DNA of 64,000 nt, taken from Aquanectria penicillioides. Lineage: Eukaryota > Ascomycota > Sordariomycetes > Hypocreales > Nectriaceae. How positions within the stretch are numbered: the stretch's first letter is position 1; every line of letters starts with the position of its first letter. The notes below the pieces were generated by a model that did not search any database, was not told the origin of the DNA, and saw nothing but the letters and a program-made list of their open reading frames with translations. The stretch is taken from NCBI GenBank assembly GCA_003415625.1, contig PYIU01000003.1, forward strand, positions 1,116,001 to 1,180,000, written 5' to 3'. Position numbers and translations under genes: made by a program. This document shows, in pieces, positions 37,939 through 50,249 of this stretch.

Positions 37939-38081
37939 CCTGCACCGCACACGCAGACACACAGACACCAGAGAGAGACAGACACCAGAGAGAGACAGAC
38001 ACAGACACAGACACAGACACAAACACACACTCTCTCGCACTCACACTCACACTCACACTCACACTCACACTCACACACATA
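37939..38081. repeat. CACAGA and CACTCA hexamer arrays
   Basis: A 140 bp purely CA/GA/CT-type region: imperfect CAGAGAGAGACAGACAC repeats, then CAGACA repeats, then six CACTCA repeats. All reading frames through it are open only because the repeats lack stop codons. Confidence 0.85.
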
Positions 38082-39567
38082 CCCGTCCTGCACTGGGCAG
38101 CTCACCACGAAAACCGCACCGCATCTACGAAAAGTCTCGGCGTCGCAAGCGGGACTTTCGGTCTTTATGCCCACAGGGCCCGCAGCCTAGCCAGCGGGCT
38201 CCTTCGAGGGCCCAAGGGCCTGGGGAAGTTCTCTTCGTCCGGGGGCACGCCGCCGTACGGTTGCTTCGCCTGGGGCCTTAGCCCGAATCAACCACTCCCG
38301 GGTTTTGTCCTCCTCTCCTGCGTCCGACACTAGGTAGATACGGAGTATTGCCCAAAAATCCGAGCGTATTCCCCTTTGCGCACCCCCCTGCATCGGTGTC
38401 CTTTTGCTGTAGTTCCTTGCGAGCCAGGCAACACCGGGCTCTCTGGACCCCCTTCCCCCTCCCTCCCCCCCTTCGCCGTGGGTGGTGGGCTGTGATGTGA
38501 GATGGGACGGGAGAGCATGGATCGAGCCCAGAAAAGAGACCAGGTACCTTACTTGCTGTAAGAATTGAAGGAGGGCAGTGGTACGCAAATATTCCTTGCC
38601 GGCACTGCCAGGGCACGGAATGCGGTTGGTCAGAAATCAATCTGTATCCCGGGACCTTGGGAGCATAGTCTCAGTCATGTCTCACACCCTGTGCAGTATG
38701 TTTCTGGAAACGGGAATCCTCTCCAGAGAAACGGAGATAGAAGACCATGACGACAAGACGGGCGGTGCACAACGCCCTGCCATCATCGTTATCGTCATCG
38801 TCATCATACGCGCAGGGACGCACACCCCCGTCGTTCTGGGTCCCACGCTCCGCCGGCGCAAATTGGGTATGATGGAATGGCGTGGGATGCGATGTGGATG
38901 TAAATGTGGATGAGAAACGAGGAACGAGGGAACCCCGGTTGTTATTCCAAGAGTGGCATTGGCTCTATAGCCGGCCCCACAGTTAAGCTTGTCTCTTCCA
39001 CAACCCACCATGGGGCTCATTTTTCCAGACCATGTTCCAACGACAACCAAAGGAGATATTGGAATAAGATACGCTGCGGATTTCGGCGCGAGGCTGCGGT
39101 CCGAAGATGGCTAGAATGGGAGGTAGCCAACTGGTTGCCAACTCCCCGGGCTCTGGTGTCATCTTTGGGAGTGAGTGGGAGTCGGCAACAGCAAAGTTCA
39201 AACGTGGTAGCATCACAGCCCGCTCTCTCTGGATTGATGTGGACGTTGCGCGGCTATCACACGGAATCCTTAAAAGAGGGGCGTGAGAGTAAGTGAGAGA
39301 GATGGAGCGGGTGCGTGTGCATGAGCGTATGTATGTGTGCGTGTGTGTCCTGCCGATGCGTGACGGGAAACAGAATTAGACACGGCAGCGCGTGCAGCCT
39401 GGATGCGGCCATGCTCATTGTCTTGGCCAAACTGAGCCGTTCACAGGGGTCGGTTCCATGTAATCGAGTTGCGGGAGCCACGGGAGACTGTCTTGCGAAG
39501 CCACGCAGAGGCCTGGCATCTCCTGCGTAGGCTCACTCACATGGAAATGCTCAAGCTCAAGCACAAC

Positions 39568-39690
39568 CTCATGCTCATGCTCATGCTCATGCTCATGCTC
39601 ATGCTCAGGCTCAAACTCAAGGTCCCGGTCCAGGTCCAGTTCCAGGTCGAGGCCATGGTCATGGTCATGGTCATGGTCATGGTCATGGGC
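39568..39690. repeat. ATGCTC and GGTCAT hexamer arrays
   Basis: (ATGCTC) x5-6 near 39568-39606 and (GGTCAT) x6 near 39654-39690, separated by CAGGTCC-type repeats. In one forward frame they read as His-Ala and Gly-His repeats. Confidence 0.8.
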
Positions 39691-42600
39691 CTCCTCAAGC
39701 AGGCCAGCCGCAGGTCAAGAAACTGTCATTTCCCCGCAACTGGACGGGGCTTCTCAGGCCGAAGCAGACAGCAGAGGGGGATTCCGTACCGCATCCAGGC
39801 GCCTCGCTCAGATTGCGTCAAACCGCTGGGAAACCGTAACCCAACACAGCACCAGAAACTGATATCTGACTACTCTTCTGCTTTGCGCAGAGGCGCGCCT
39901 CCACAGTCTCTGATTGGAGGGACCGTTGTGACTGAGGATGGTGTGGTGGGGGAGGGGACGGAGGCAACCAAGAGGATTTGGTCCTTTGGACCCTTTGCCT
40001 TCTCGGCCAGACTCGACTGGTTCCCGTCCCCATTGCCTTTGAGGCCCCGTTTCTTCACGCCCTGCAGAACCTCTTGGACCCAGTATCTTTTTTTCTTTCT
40101 ATGGTGGGCGACCCGCTGCTGGGCCCAAGATGCCTGGGCGGCTGTCTTCTAGGACGTGGGGCAAATCTTCAACTGTCGCTCCATGTTCGTCCTTCGACAG
40201 ACCATTATCGCGCCGACACCTCACCATCCTCGACGGATTCCTTCCTGTCGTGTCTGGTCCTCATATCTAGGGTCACCATGTCCTCCGTGCCCGGCTCCCC
40301 GTCCCGCTTGCTCCTCAATTGACACCCACTAACTCCCTGCCCTCTGGGCCGTCGGCGGGGACGTTCCCCTGGGGCCTGGAGCGGCGTTAGCTCCAAATCT
40401 CACAACGCAAGTCCAGCTGCACTGATCCACCAACACTACCTAGATCGATCACACTTCTGTTCTCTGCGGCTGAACGCACGGCATCCCTACCCGTTGTGTT
40501 TAATGTTACACACGACTCCTTTACATCCTGCAAATGTTAGTTATCCCACCGTTATTGCATGGACCGTAGGTCAGCATGTTCAGCCAGCCAGGAGCAAAGT
40601 GAGTAGCCAGGCTCTCCCTCTTTGGACCCTCCTATTCACTCATCTACTCGTTGCCAAGGGCTAGACGGCCACCACAACCCCTTTGGAAGTGTTATAGTGA
40701 GTCTGTGTGACAACCAACCGGCACAGCTGCCGGCGGCAACAAGCGGCTTGATTCCAATGTCAATCCTGTCGCTCTGCGCGGCTGGCCGACGTCGTCATTC
40801 TCTAAGCGTCATCGTCCTTGGGGGACTTGCGAGGCCACTCCCCGTCCCGTATGCGAAAGATAGGTAATAATGGTGGGATACACACAAGCCACCATGCCGA
40901 GACCTGTAGGCTGCGGCCAAGCCAACATGTGCGATGCGGGATCTTCTCCATATAACCAGCCTCTCATTGTATTTTCACGAGAATGCTCGTACCGCGTCGT
41001 ACGACTTGCTCATCAGCTCCAATGGCGACTGTCCAAGCCAACAGCAGTCGGGTCCTTCTCCAATTTATCGGGTCCTCACCACACGCCTCTTCTCCGAACG
41101 GAGTCGGGCGGCTCAGTGCCGGTTCCCGGCCATCACGACGGGTCTCCCGGTTCTCGTTAAGCGCTCAGCCCTCCAACACAACCCAACAGGTACAAGTCAC
41201 CTCAATGTGAGCTAGACCCGTCGTGGTTATTCTTGCTTGCCCTAACCCCGCCTGTGTTCGGCTATGAATAAGACATCAATCCTAATTCGCTTGGCTCCAA
41301 GATGGAGAAGACCAGAGAGCTGACCTCCAAATGACTAGTCAATGCTTTCTTGTGTAACATAATCGATCGCTCTGGAACGTCGGTTATGAGTCTCGCCCAC
41401 CACATCGGGGTTGCTGTGTTTGGTCTTCCAGGAACAACGTCAAATCCGGACTCGTGGCTTGGTGCAGAGTCCAGCCAGGGCCCATGAGCAAAATAAAAAA
41501 ACGCCGGCTGCATAGCTTGGGCCACTCTCCGGCACCCTCTTTGCAACCGCTCGTTCTGTTCCATGCATGAAATCCCCTGTTGAGACACGGACATGCAGAG
41601 GGTGGTGTCGAAACTGATCGCAGCATCGACATTGGATATCCACAATCTGAGATGCGACTGTAGGGGCTTTTGCGCTCGCAGCTCGTACACGTATATGCTG
41701 AGACGGACATTGCTCGTTGTGCATGTGGGCATGGGGAATGATCGACCTGCAGGCCAGTGGATGCAGTCCAGTTTCAGAGCGAATCACTTCCCTAAAGACG
41801 CACCCTGTTTCGTTTCTGGTTTGGGGAGGCTGAGGCAGGCCAGAAAATCAAATCGTGTTCGACGGCTCTGTCGGTACTGGGCATTCCCTTTCCGCGCCAA
41901 TGTGGCTGTCATTGCTTAAGTGCTGACCAGAACATTACTTTCATTTGCTAGTTGGCACAAGGACATGCCTAACTCTGGTCAGATTTCATAATCTGGTGAG
42001 ACGGAATGACGACTGTTTCCGACTGATGGATGACATGACGGTTACATTGGCTCAGGGCCATGGGACTCCGGGAGCGGGGGAATTCATCACTCGCCAAGTC
42101 TGACCAGGCTTTTATGCTCAGCCAAACGTGCCAACCCGGATTCCACATCAGGCCACTCTGTACAAGTCACCCTGCAGGGTGGTTAATCTGGAATGTTCTC
42201 GAGGACCTCGTGGTTCCTGTTGCTGATCAATAGACGTATCAGTCTGACCATGAGATAGAACAAATTCATCATACCCACAACCATCATGCGTACTCGGAGC
42301 CCGGAGATTGCTGACTGTAATGACGGAAACACCGGACACACTCTTGTTGTACAAATTGATCACCAATTATGGTCCTGATAGACAATGGTTGTGACGTCGT
42401 CTTGGAATCGAGGGTTGGACAAGAAGTCAGAAGACAGTGTTCTGGCAGTACCAAAGTTGAATGTGGGAAGTTGCCTGTTGGTGTGATGTGCTACAAACAT
42501 GTAAAACAGGATGCAGTCCATGAACCCAATGATGTATTGACCAACGAAACTGGCACGACTTTGCCCCCCGCACTTTATTTTATTTTGTTTTTGCTAAAAT

Positions 42601-44498
42601 ACTATACTAGAGTATTTCAGGGCGCTTGGAGGTAAAAAAAAAAAGGACCGCGTATCATGAACCGACAAAGCAGGCCAATGGTTACTAGACAGATTGACTT
42701 TCGTTGGATTCTTACGGGTGTTGGCACACTAGTTCCTGGAAGGCATGTCTATCGAGAGAATATTCAGTCGACCAAAAATTTCTTTCCAAGCGCGAATTCC
42801 GTTGTTGTAAGAGGGCTAGCCAGGTGTCAAGGGATAGGACCATACGATGGCCCTCGGGTTTTCTCATCCAGCTGTTGATGTATGTAGTCGAGTGCGCTTG
42901 CACTTTCCAAAGAGTGGACAAGAACGCCAATCAGCATCACTATGGCATTCTCATAACAAAAGTGGCGACCAAGTTTCTAGTTATATCGGTTTCGAAATCG
43001 TACTTCGTATAATCGTTGCTCGAGTAAGGGCGTGGTTGCTGTGAGGAGATCTGATTAGTCTGGCAATAGACATCCTTGCGTTCTTGCTTCAGGATATGAT
43101 ACTGCTGGAGAAGAGGTCCCAATCTTATTGTCGAGGTCATCCATGGCACCGTCCGTTGCCTAGGTACCTAAGGCTAACAAGTTAGGTAAGCCGACATGTC
43201 TAGACGAGGTAACTGACTGGACCCCTAAAAGTATTAGGTTGCGTTATCTCTGCCGAGAAAAGATGGCATGGCCTCATCTCGCTTGGGGACTGGCACTTGG
43301 CCTCCGGAGCATGACACTAGGAGCGTCTACTATGTAATTATCAGGATAGGCACGTACCTTGTAGCCGACACAAGGGTCCTCTGGAATTGGCTCGTAAGAT
43401 ATCGGTGTCAGTCGTGGAAGAGTTCGCAATCTCGAAAATTCAGTGTTGACCGTAGGTAGCATCTTGGCTCTAATCCTGGAATCTGTCTTCGTGCGTAGGT
43501 TTGGGAAGGCATTTTGGCTCTTCCAACCCAAGAGCGAATTGAAAAAGAAAGATGAATAGAGAAGGATATTTTGGCAGGATGGGGAATAGAAGGCGCTGTC
43601 GTGAGATGTAAATCCTAAGAAGAAAAAAGCAAAGACACAAAAGAATGGGGGTTGGTGGTGATGTTGGTGCCGCAAAATACATGGAGAGAAAGGGGAGGAT
43701 CAACACGTACAGAGAGCAAGTATGACCCGGCACGGGCCACACTGTTTCTCGAGATCAAGGGGAAAGGAGGAGAGGGAATTAAAGCGCAGAAGCAGAATAG
43801 AAGGAAGCAATAGTGCGCGTTCATGAAAGAAGAAGAAAAAATTGCATGCTTGGGTACCTACCTGCCTTGACTCCTGGCTTGGTCTTTCCTTTGTATCATG
43901 CAGAACGCAACGACGTGGTGTACAATTTCTGCCCCATCCAACCAAGCCCACGGCTTCCCCATATTCCACAGCGCGAGTCACGTCAGGCTTCCCCTCTGTT
44001 TTACGATGGAGAAGGTAAATTAGCGATGGCGAAAAAGACGCCATTCTGCATTGCGCGTGAACTCGGGATCAGGTTCGGGGACCATGGCTAATGAAATTCT
44101 CCGCAGAGATGCATTCACGCTTGCGAAGCGATCGTATCGCAGGGACCACGGGGAAATTATCCAAGTCTATTTGGCAAGCTACGGCCCATCAACCGTCGAA
44201 TGGCAGGCCGCGTCATTTCTAACCCCAAGTTCCACATCCACCTAAACTCCCCGATCAACCAGGAGTCTTGAGTCCATTGGGACCCACAGGTACGTTCTGG
44301 ACTCGAGCGGTAACCTCACAAACCTGTTTGTAAGATTCTGGTACCATGGTCTTGGCTCCCGCATGATATTGTCCGGCCCGAGTACATAGTTTCCGGTTGC
44401 CCTAGGGATTGTCCGATGAGAGCTTTTCGGTATCCTTTCGAGTGGATTCCTCAGGTTCAAGGGGTTTCCGGGAGAGCATATTTTGGTGGCGGCTCTTT

Positions 44499-45166
44499 TT
44501 AAGGTTGCGAGGTGCCAGCAAAGTTGACACTCTGACTTTGGTCTCCTGCGCTCGCTTTATCTGTCGCAACATTCTTGTCCAGTTTTGTTTGCTCCTCGTC
44601 AATCTGTGCCTGATCTCCATTTCCCTGCGCCTGTTCAATCTGAAGAGCAAGAACCTCGAGCTCCAACTTCAGGACCTTGTTCTTGATTTTACTACTCATA
44701 GTGTCAGCCGCAATGGAAACCCGCTGGGGTTGTCTTAGACACTGGTCGAAGACCCGATGTAATCGAACTCACCCAGCTTGCAGAGCTATTCCATCATCCG
44801 AATCCTCACCAACCTGGGCTATAGCATCGTTGAAACCGCCCTGACCTGTCTCCGCATCCTCAGCCGTCACTCGAGCTGCCTTGAGAATAGCGAGATCGTT
44901 CGCGCTGACGCCTGCCAGGTTGGCCCTGAATTGAGCGACCTATGGGTTTTCAGCATGTGAAAATACTACAGAAGAATGGCTTTCTGTTAGAATCTACGTA
45001 CAGGGAACTTTTGAGAAACCTCCGCGAGTGCATTTCCAGCAACTCCATCGGAGACCTGGAACTCGGAATAGTCCTGAACTTGCAAAAGATCGGCCCGCTT
45101 TCGGTTTGGCGCCGCAGCAGTGGACAGAGCCAGCGACAAGAAAAGAGCGAATCTCGAGAAATACAT
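44499..45166 (-). CDS. Small secreted protein of Sordariomycete type
   Basis: Three exons on the reverse strand: 45166-45002, 44939-44773 and 44691-44499, both introns canonical and phase-matched; 174 residues. The N-terminus MYFSRFALFLSLALSTAAAP is a signal peptide, followed by a Kex2-type dibasic site (NRKR|ADLL). The mature protein has no Cys. It contains YSEFQVSDGVAGNALAEVSQ, a region ending in RANLAGVSANDLAILKAARV, an acidic patch, then a strongly helical segment (KIKNKVLKLELEVLALQIEQ) and a Gln/Asp/Ser-rich end. I recognise the pattern of a lineage-conserved small secreted protein of unknown function. It is the only convincing gene in a 15 kb gene-poor region. The call depends on splicing, but the three exons join without any frame conflict. 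Confidence 0.78.
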
Positions 45167-48100
45167 TATGTCGAAGGAATGTAGATAGTGTTTGAGATCA
45201 GAATCAGGAAAGAGTGGTGCCTCGTGATGCTTGACCGGCAAGCAAGATTCAAAAGATATGCCTGGTGTAACCCGAAGATGAGAAACAGAAACAAACAAAA
45301 GAGATGTGTGAATGAGCACCGGAACCGTTTAGGACTACTGATGGTGAATGAGAGGAGACGAAAAACAGGTCTTGGCGGTTCTTTATCAAGTTCTGGAGCC
45401 TGACGATGAATGCCCGCGGCTCCGAGCATATGGGGATACACACGGCATGCATCAGGACAAGGCCTAGATTTTTTTTTTAGGGGATGGTGGCAGATCAAAC
45501 ACTTCTGACACTGTTTGAGTTGACTGGCTTGTCAAGTGACAACCACACGACCCGGATTTTCGGCCCATCGCTGCTTCATGATGCCCTCAGATGTCCCATT
45601 TCGAGTTCCATCCTTAAGCGAGGGTGAAGGGTAATGCTCGAAGATCAGAACGCGACGGCCGGGACGATGTTTAATTGTGCCTGGCTCTTTTTTGAGGTCA
45701 ACGGGTTGTGGTCTTGGCACTTACCCTGCTTGCGGCAAATAGTTGAGCCAGTTGTGGAGCCTAAGGCCAAGGGTATGAAAGCGGCGCAAGCTACGACACA
45801 AAAGTATGGTTACTCGACACTGCTGGACAGTAGGAAATCGGGAATTGTCGATACATTGGCATTGAGCAGAAAGTTGAATCAAGCTCATCCGACATGATTC
45901 CCGGCAACTCTGCAACCTTCAGCGCTGACATATTTGCGCACAGCACATCTGGCATGGATGTACCTCATTTCGGCCGAGACGAGTGTTGAGCATCACGTCT
46001 CAAGTAGGGCACCGGGTGTGTTTGACATCACTCAATGTGGAGGGCATTCAAAAACTGTCACAGTAGGAGTCTGGGAAATGGCTATTGGCAGATTGGCCCA
46101 TTTAGGACAATTGACGAGAGGCGAAGCACCTCAGAGACGGGATGCGCGGGGCCCGAAGAATGGGAAGCCCATGAAGATAGGGACTTGAGCGGGGCCTGGA
46201 TCAAACTTGCTCGTGTTAATTGTGATCAGACTGTTTGACTCTGCTGTTGACAGATACCCCAAACGCGCGTGGTTTCTCCTAGTGTCCATTCGAACTTGTA
46301 CGAGCTCGGCGACTAGGAGGGCTTGCTTTAGAAGCACAATTGAGAGCACGTTTTGGTCATCAATGGTGTGGCCAGTTCGAAACTGCTGCTTAGCTCAGAG
46401 ATGGAAGATGGCGCCCCAAGAGACCACGTATCCTCAGAGTACGTACTATATGTGTGTGTTGGTGTGCGGAGACCAAGGGCAGAATGGGGCTGGCTAGCAT
46501 CTCAACATGAGCCCCCCAAGCCTTCAATTGTAAGACAGTGAGGTTGCGAGGTGCCTCCACAGGCGCTTTGCGGTCTGTGCCATTCTCTGATGCTTGATGC
46601 TGCTCGACGCAACGAGACTGGGGGAAGACTGCCCGGGACCCTGTTGATCCGGCGTCTTTTATCGTAATGAAAGCCCGAGAGTCTGGCCATGGTCCATTCC
46701 ATAGGTAACGAGCACACGAGGGAGATAATGCCAAGCCGAGGTCCGGGATGTACGTATTTTTGGAGCTTTGGAGAGGCTGGTCGAAGCTGGAGCGGGTGGG
46801 GGCATGGGGCATGGGGCATGGGGCCCATGGTGTTGGGGAGGACGGGATGGATGCTGCGAGACAGGCTCAAGGTCGTGGGAGCGAATAAGGAGGGCCAATT
46901 GGAGCAATTGGAAAGCTTGGACGTCTTGATTGGGATTCGGTTTGTTGTGGTAATGAAGATTGATGAAGAGGAATCATCTCTGGGTCAACAGAGGGCTTGA
47001 TTTGATCTTAGGCACTGGGGGCTCTCTCCTTGCCTCGTGCTATCCACATCTTGTCACTCTCCCGGAGTCAGGCACCGGTACCTGAGTAGGCAGCCGGTCA
47101 GGGTCCAAATTGGAAACGTGGTTGAGGTTGGGGTGACTTGCAGGGCAGCTTTGCCATGCTTTTTTTTTTTGGTGCTTTAGGCACACCTCGTACGGACATT
47201 GGCTAGACTGTTCAGCCTCCAAAGGGGGAGTTAACCACTTGGGACGGCTTAGGGGACGTGTGAGAGGCTGTTTTGAAGGGAGACCCAACTCCCAGCGGGC
47301 CTCTGCCCTTTCCTTCTAGATGTCAATACATGCGCTGAAACGGCGCGAGAAGCATGATCCATGGAATCTCCCCGCCTCCCCCCTTGCACTGAGCACGCAG
47401 GTCGGAAGCGATTCCATTGCAGCAGCTTTGCTGTGCGTCTAAAATGTCGGGCGTTAGTCATGTAGGCACGGCGGTGTCCGAAGCATCACCGCACCACGTC
47501 GCACCGCACCGCATCGGACATTGATTGCCATCACACATGGGAATACTGGGGGATGAGCTAAGCTCATGCACGATGTATCAAGGTGCGGAGTAGCTAAAGA
47601 GGTCCAGATCCCCCTCCCCTATTATCTTGAGCAAAGATTGGCAGGGCCCTTTTCTTCCCTTCCTCGACGGGGGGATGACATTTGGTCCCCGGCTGCGCCG
47701 CCGCGCTGGAGAGAATCTGGCAGCCTTTGGGACCAGCCTATTTTGTCACTGCCGGAGAGCGCCAGGCTGGAAGATGGAACAACAGGGAGACGATTGGATT
47801 GGATTGGCCAAATGATTTTCACCCTCCCGGGGAGCTTCCTTCCAGGCCCCATCCCCCATCTCGCCAGCCCCTCCGCCAACCACCCGGCCGGCGTCCAATT
47901 GGCCTGGCGCAGGCTGCTGGCCAGCCTGGCCTTGCTCGGAAGAAGCTGGACGGACAGGCCCTCTTTTCTTGTTCTGTTCAGTTCGTTCACCGCCCTCGAC
48001 CATTGGTCTTGTTGCCCCTTGCGCCCCTCGCCGCTGGGCCCCGTTACTGCGCTACTGTGCGGACGCTGTACCGTGTGCTATGCACCTACCGTCATCACTG

Positions 48101-48312
48101 GGCCAAAGCTCCCTGCGTCGTTGCTTCTGCCACTGCAGCCGCCCCCCCGCCACAGCACGAAAACTGTCCTGTCGAAAAAAATAACCACCCCCCCCCAATC
48201 TATAGGCCACGACAGTTTTAACACTTTCGTCCTCCTCTTCCCCCTTCCTCGTCCGCTTCACCTTCTTCTTCTCTAACCATTGGTGCAATTGGGCCATCGC
48301 CTTGTCGTCAAC
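45167..48312. promoter_or_regulatory. 3.1 kb divergent intergenic region, secreted protein / C9-methyltransferase
   Basis: The region lies between divergent start codons. The 600 bp before 48313 is very C/T-rich and probably the leader of the methyltransferase. A GGGGCAT repeat is present at about 46797-46830 and a T10 run near 47160. A forward frame at 47566-48276 (236 codons) has no domain, lies in the promoter and leader, and is not called. Confidence 0.45.
46797..46830. repeat. GGGGCAT heptamer tandem repeat
   Basis: Four near-perfect GGGGCAT units followed by GGGGCCCATGG. Seen directly. Confidence 0.75.
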
Positions 48313-50249
48313 ATGGCAAAACCCAGCGTCAATAACACCGACTTCGAGTTCATCGACACTCCCAAGTTCACCCAGCCCGATTTCGAGAAGCTTGAGAACT
48401 ACGGTGTCCCCACGACCAAGGTACGCATGCTCACACCCGCGCAAGCACAAGCACAAGCACCCATTGTCCACTCTCCACCATCGTGCACAATCGTGCACCA
48501 TCGTGGCCCAGGCCAGATGGGCTTCGCTATGATGATCATCGCTGTCAATGCTCAATTGACCCCCGCGATTGCTTCAACACACTAGCAGCCCCCCCCCCCC
48601 CTCCTCCCCTCCCCCTCTCAAAGCTACACCAACGCTGACCTCGTCCCTCCCCTTTGCAGTCTCCCGCCATCCACAATGCTCCCCTCCCCGCTGATGGCCC
48701 TGGCGCCGACTCCTTCAACAACTATGCCCTCATCTCCATCCTCGTCGTGGTCCCATGGTACATGAGCTGGAAGGTTGGTGGAGGCTTGAAGACGCTCCTC
48801 TTCTTCGCCATCATTGTTGACCTCCCTCTCCTTGCCGCTTGGTGGTTGATCATCTCTGCCATCAGCCCTCGCAAGACCGAGAAGGCTCGCTTCCCTGGCC
48901 GCGGTGTCGAGCACTACCTTGACTTCAAGAAGGACTCTGACCGCCTTAAGTACCGCGGTAACAACAAGATCGCCATGGAGACCTTTCATGAGATGTACTT
49001 TGACGGCGACGTTGACTTCAAGGGCGACTGCCTTGAGGCCCTCGAGTATCGCCACGACTGGGCCAGCTTCCGCTTCACCATCAGCCTCATTAAGTTCTTC
49101 CTCTTTGGCATGATCCCCGAGGTTATCATGCACACCCGTTCTCAGGGTAAGCTTCCTCTAACCGCTACTAGGCATTGTGGCCTGTGTAGTTTAAACGGCA
49201 TTGGCTAACTAATCGCAGATGAGGAACAGGTCCGTGATCACTACGACCGTGGTGATGACTTCTACGGCTGGTTCCTTGGCCCTCGCATGATCTACACCTC
49301 TGGTATCATCTCTGACGTCACCAAGGAGGAGACCCTTGAGGAGCTCCAGGACAACAAGCTCGCTGTCGTTTGTGAGAAGATTGGCCTCCAGAAGGGCGAC
49401 ACCATGCTTGATCTCGGCTGTGGCTGGGGTACCCTCGCCCGCTTCGCCAGTGAGAACTACGGCGCCAAGGTCACCGGTATCACTCTCGGCCGCAACCAGA
49501 CTGCCTGGGGTAACTCTGCCATGCGCAAGGTCGGCATCCCTGAGGAGCAGAGCAATGTTCTGTGCATGGACTACCGTGACACTCCTGTCCCCGAGGGTGG
49601 CTACAAGAGGATTACTAGTCTTGAGATGTCTGAGCACGTCGGTGTTCGTCACTTCCCCGCTTTTCTCACTCAGGTTTACAACATGCTCGACGATGATGGT
49701 GTCTTCTTCATGCAGTACGCTGGTCTCCGCAAGGCTTGGCAGTACGAGGATTTCATCTGGGGTCTCTTCATGAACAAGTACGTCTTCCCTGGTGCCGACG
49801 CCTCTACTCCTCTTGGTTGGGTTGTCGACAAGCTTGAGGGTGCTGGCTTCGAGATCAAGCACATTGACACCATTGGTGTTCACTACTCTGCCACTCTCTG
49901 GAGGTGGTACCGAAACTGGATGGGCAACCGTGAGAAGGTCGAGGCCAAGTACGGCAAGCGATGGTTCCGCGTAAGTTTACCATGCATCAACGCTGATGGA
50001 TCAGTCGCAGTCCACTAACACTTTGTATAGATTTGGGAGTACTTCCTGGCTTACTCCACCATCGTCTCCCGACAGGGCAGCGCCACCTGCTTCCAGATCA
50101 CCATGGTCAAGAACATCAACTCGACTCACCGAATCGATGGTGTTTCTACCCAGTTCGCTCTTGAGGGCGCTCTTGAGAACACCCGCGCCGATCTCGCCGC
50201 CTGGGCCGCCAAGAACAACGTCAAGACCCCCAGCGAGTACCTGTCTTGA
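48313..50249 (+). CDS. Sphingolipid C9-methyltransferase
   Basis: Four exons: 48313-48420, 48660-49146, 49219-49970 and 50031-50249; 521 residues. After a polar N-terminus come two membrane segments (YALISILVVVPWYMSW and LLFFAIIVDLPLLAAWWLII), then a cyclopropane-fatty-acid-synthase-type methyltransferase: HYDRGDDFYGWFLGPRMIYT, the SAM-binding motif TMLDLGCGWGTLARFA, SLEMSEHVGVRHF, and DGVFFMQYAGLR. This arrangement is that of fungal sphingolipid C9-methyltransferases (Fusarium MT1/MT2, Komagataella Mts1), which add the branch methyl to the sphingoid base of glucosylceramide in the ER/Golgi. Many fungi have two paralogues; I cannot tell which this is. Intron 1 is long for this window (239 bp) and contains a C-only tract. 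Codon use is strongly C-ending, suggesting high expression. Confidence 0.93.

Larger units (their letters stand above)
33034..44498. other. 11.5 kb gene-poor, microsatellite-rich region
   Basis: No gene can be called with confidence across this stretch. It has G28, T/A runs, GT, CA, GGTGT, CACTCA and ATGCTC arrays, listed separately. Reading frames of 60-230 codons occur in all frames on both strands but overlap each other and mostly read through repeats. Two patches look more protein-like: a forward segment 39531-39835 and a reverse frame ending at 35376; both are discussed as findings. Given the homopolymer losses seen in neighbouring genes, a broken gene here cannot be excluded. Confidence 0.5.

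Noticed and set aside
37939..38081. CACTCA/CACAGA arrays as internal telomere-like repeats
   Set aside because: The unit is not the fungal telomere repeat (TTAGGG/CCCTAA) and the array is short and imperfect.
39556..39700. Reverse-strand reading of the hexamer arrays as an acidic Glu-His repeat protein
   Set aside because: A stop lies directly upstream of the repeats and the peptide consists only of the repeat; the forward reading joins to non-repeat protein-like sequence.
41262..41732. Reverse 156-codon reading frame considered as a gene
   Set aside because: No recognisable motif, and two other reverse frames of similar length overlap it; not distinguishable from chance.
33034..44498. Degenerate transposon or RIP-mutated repeat as the content of the gene-poor block
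   Set aside because: No transposase, reverse transcriptase or terminal repeats are visible, and base composition is not strongly AT-shifted.
47566..48276. Forward 236-codon frame upstream of the C9-methyltransferase
   Set aside because: It lies in the promoter/leader, is built from C/T-rich sequence with overlapping frames, and has no family resemblance.
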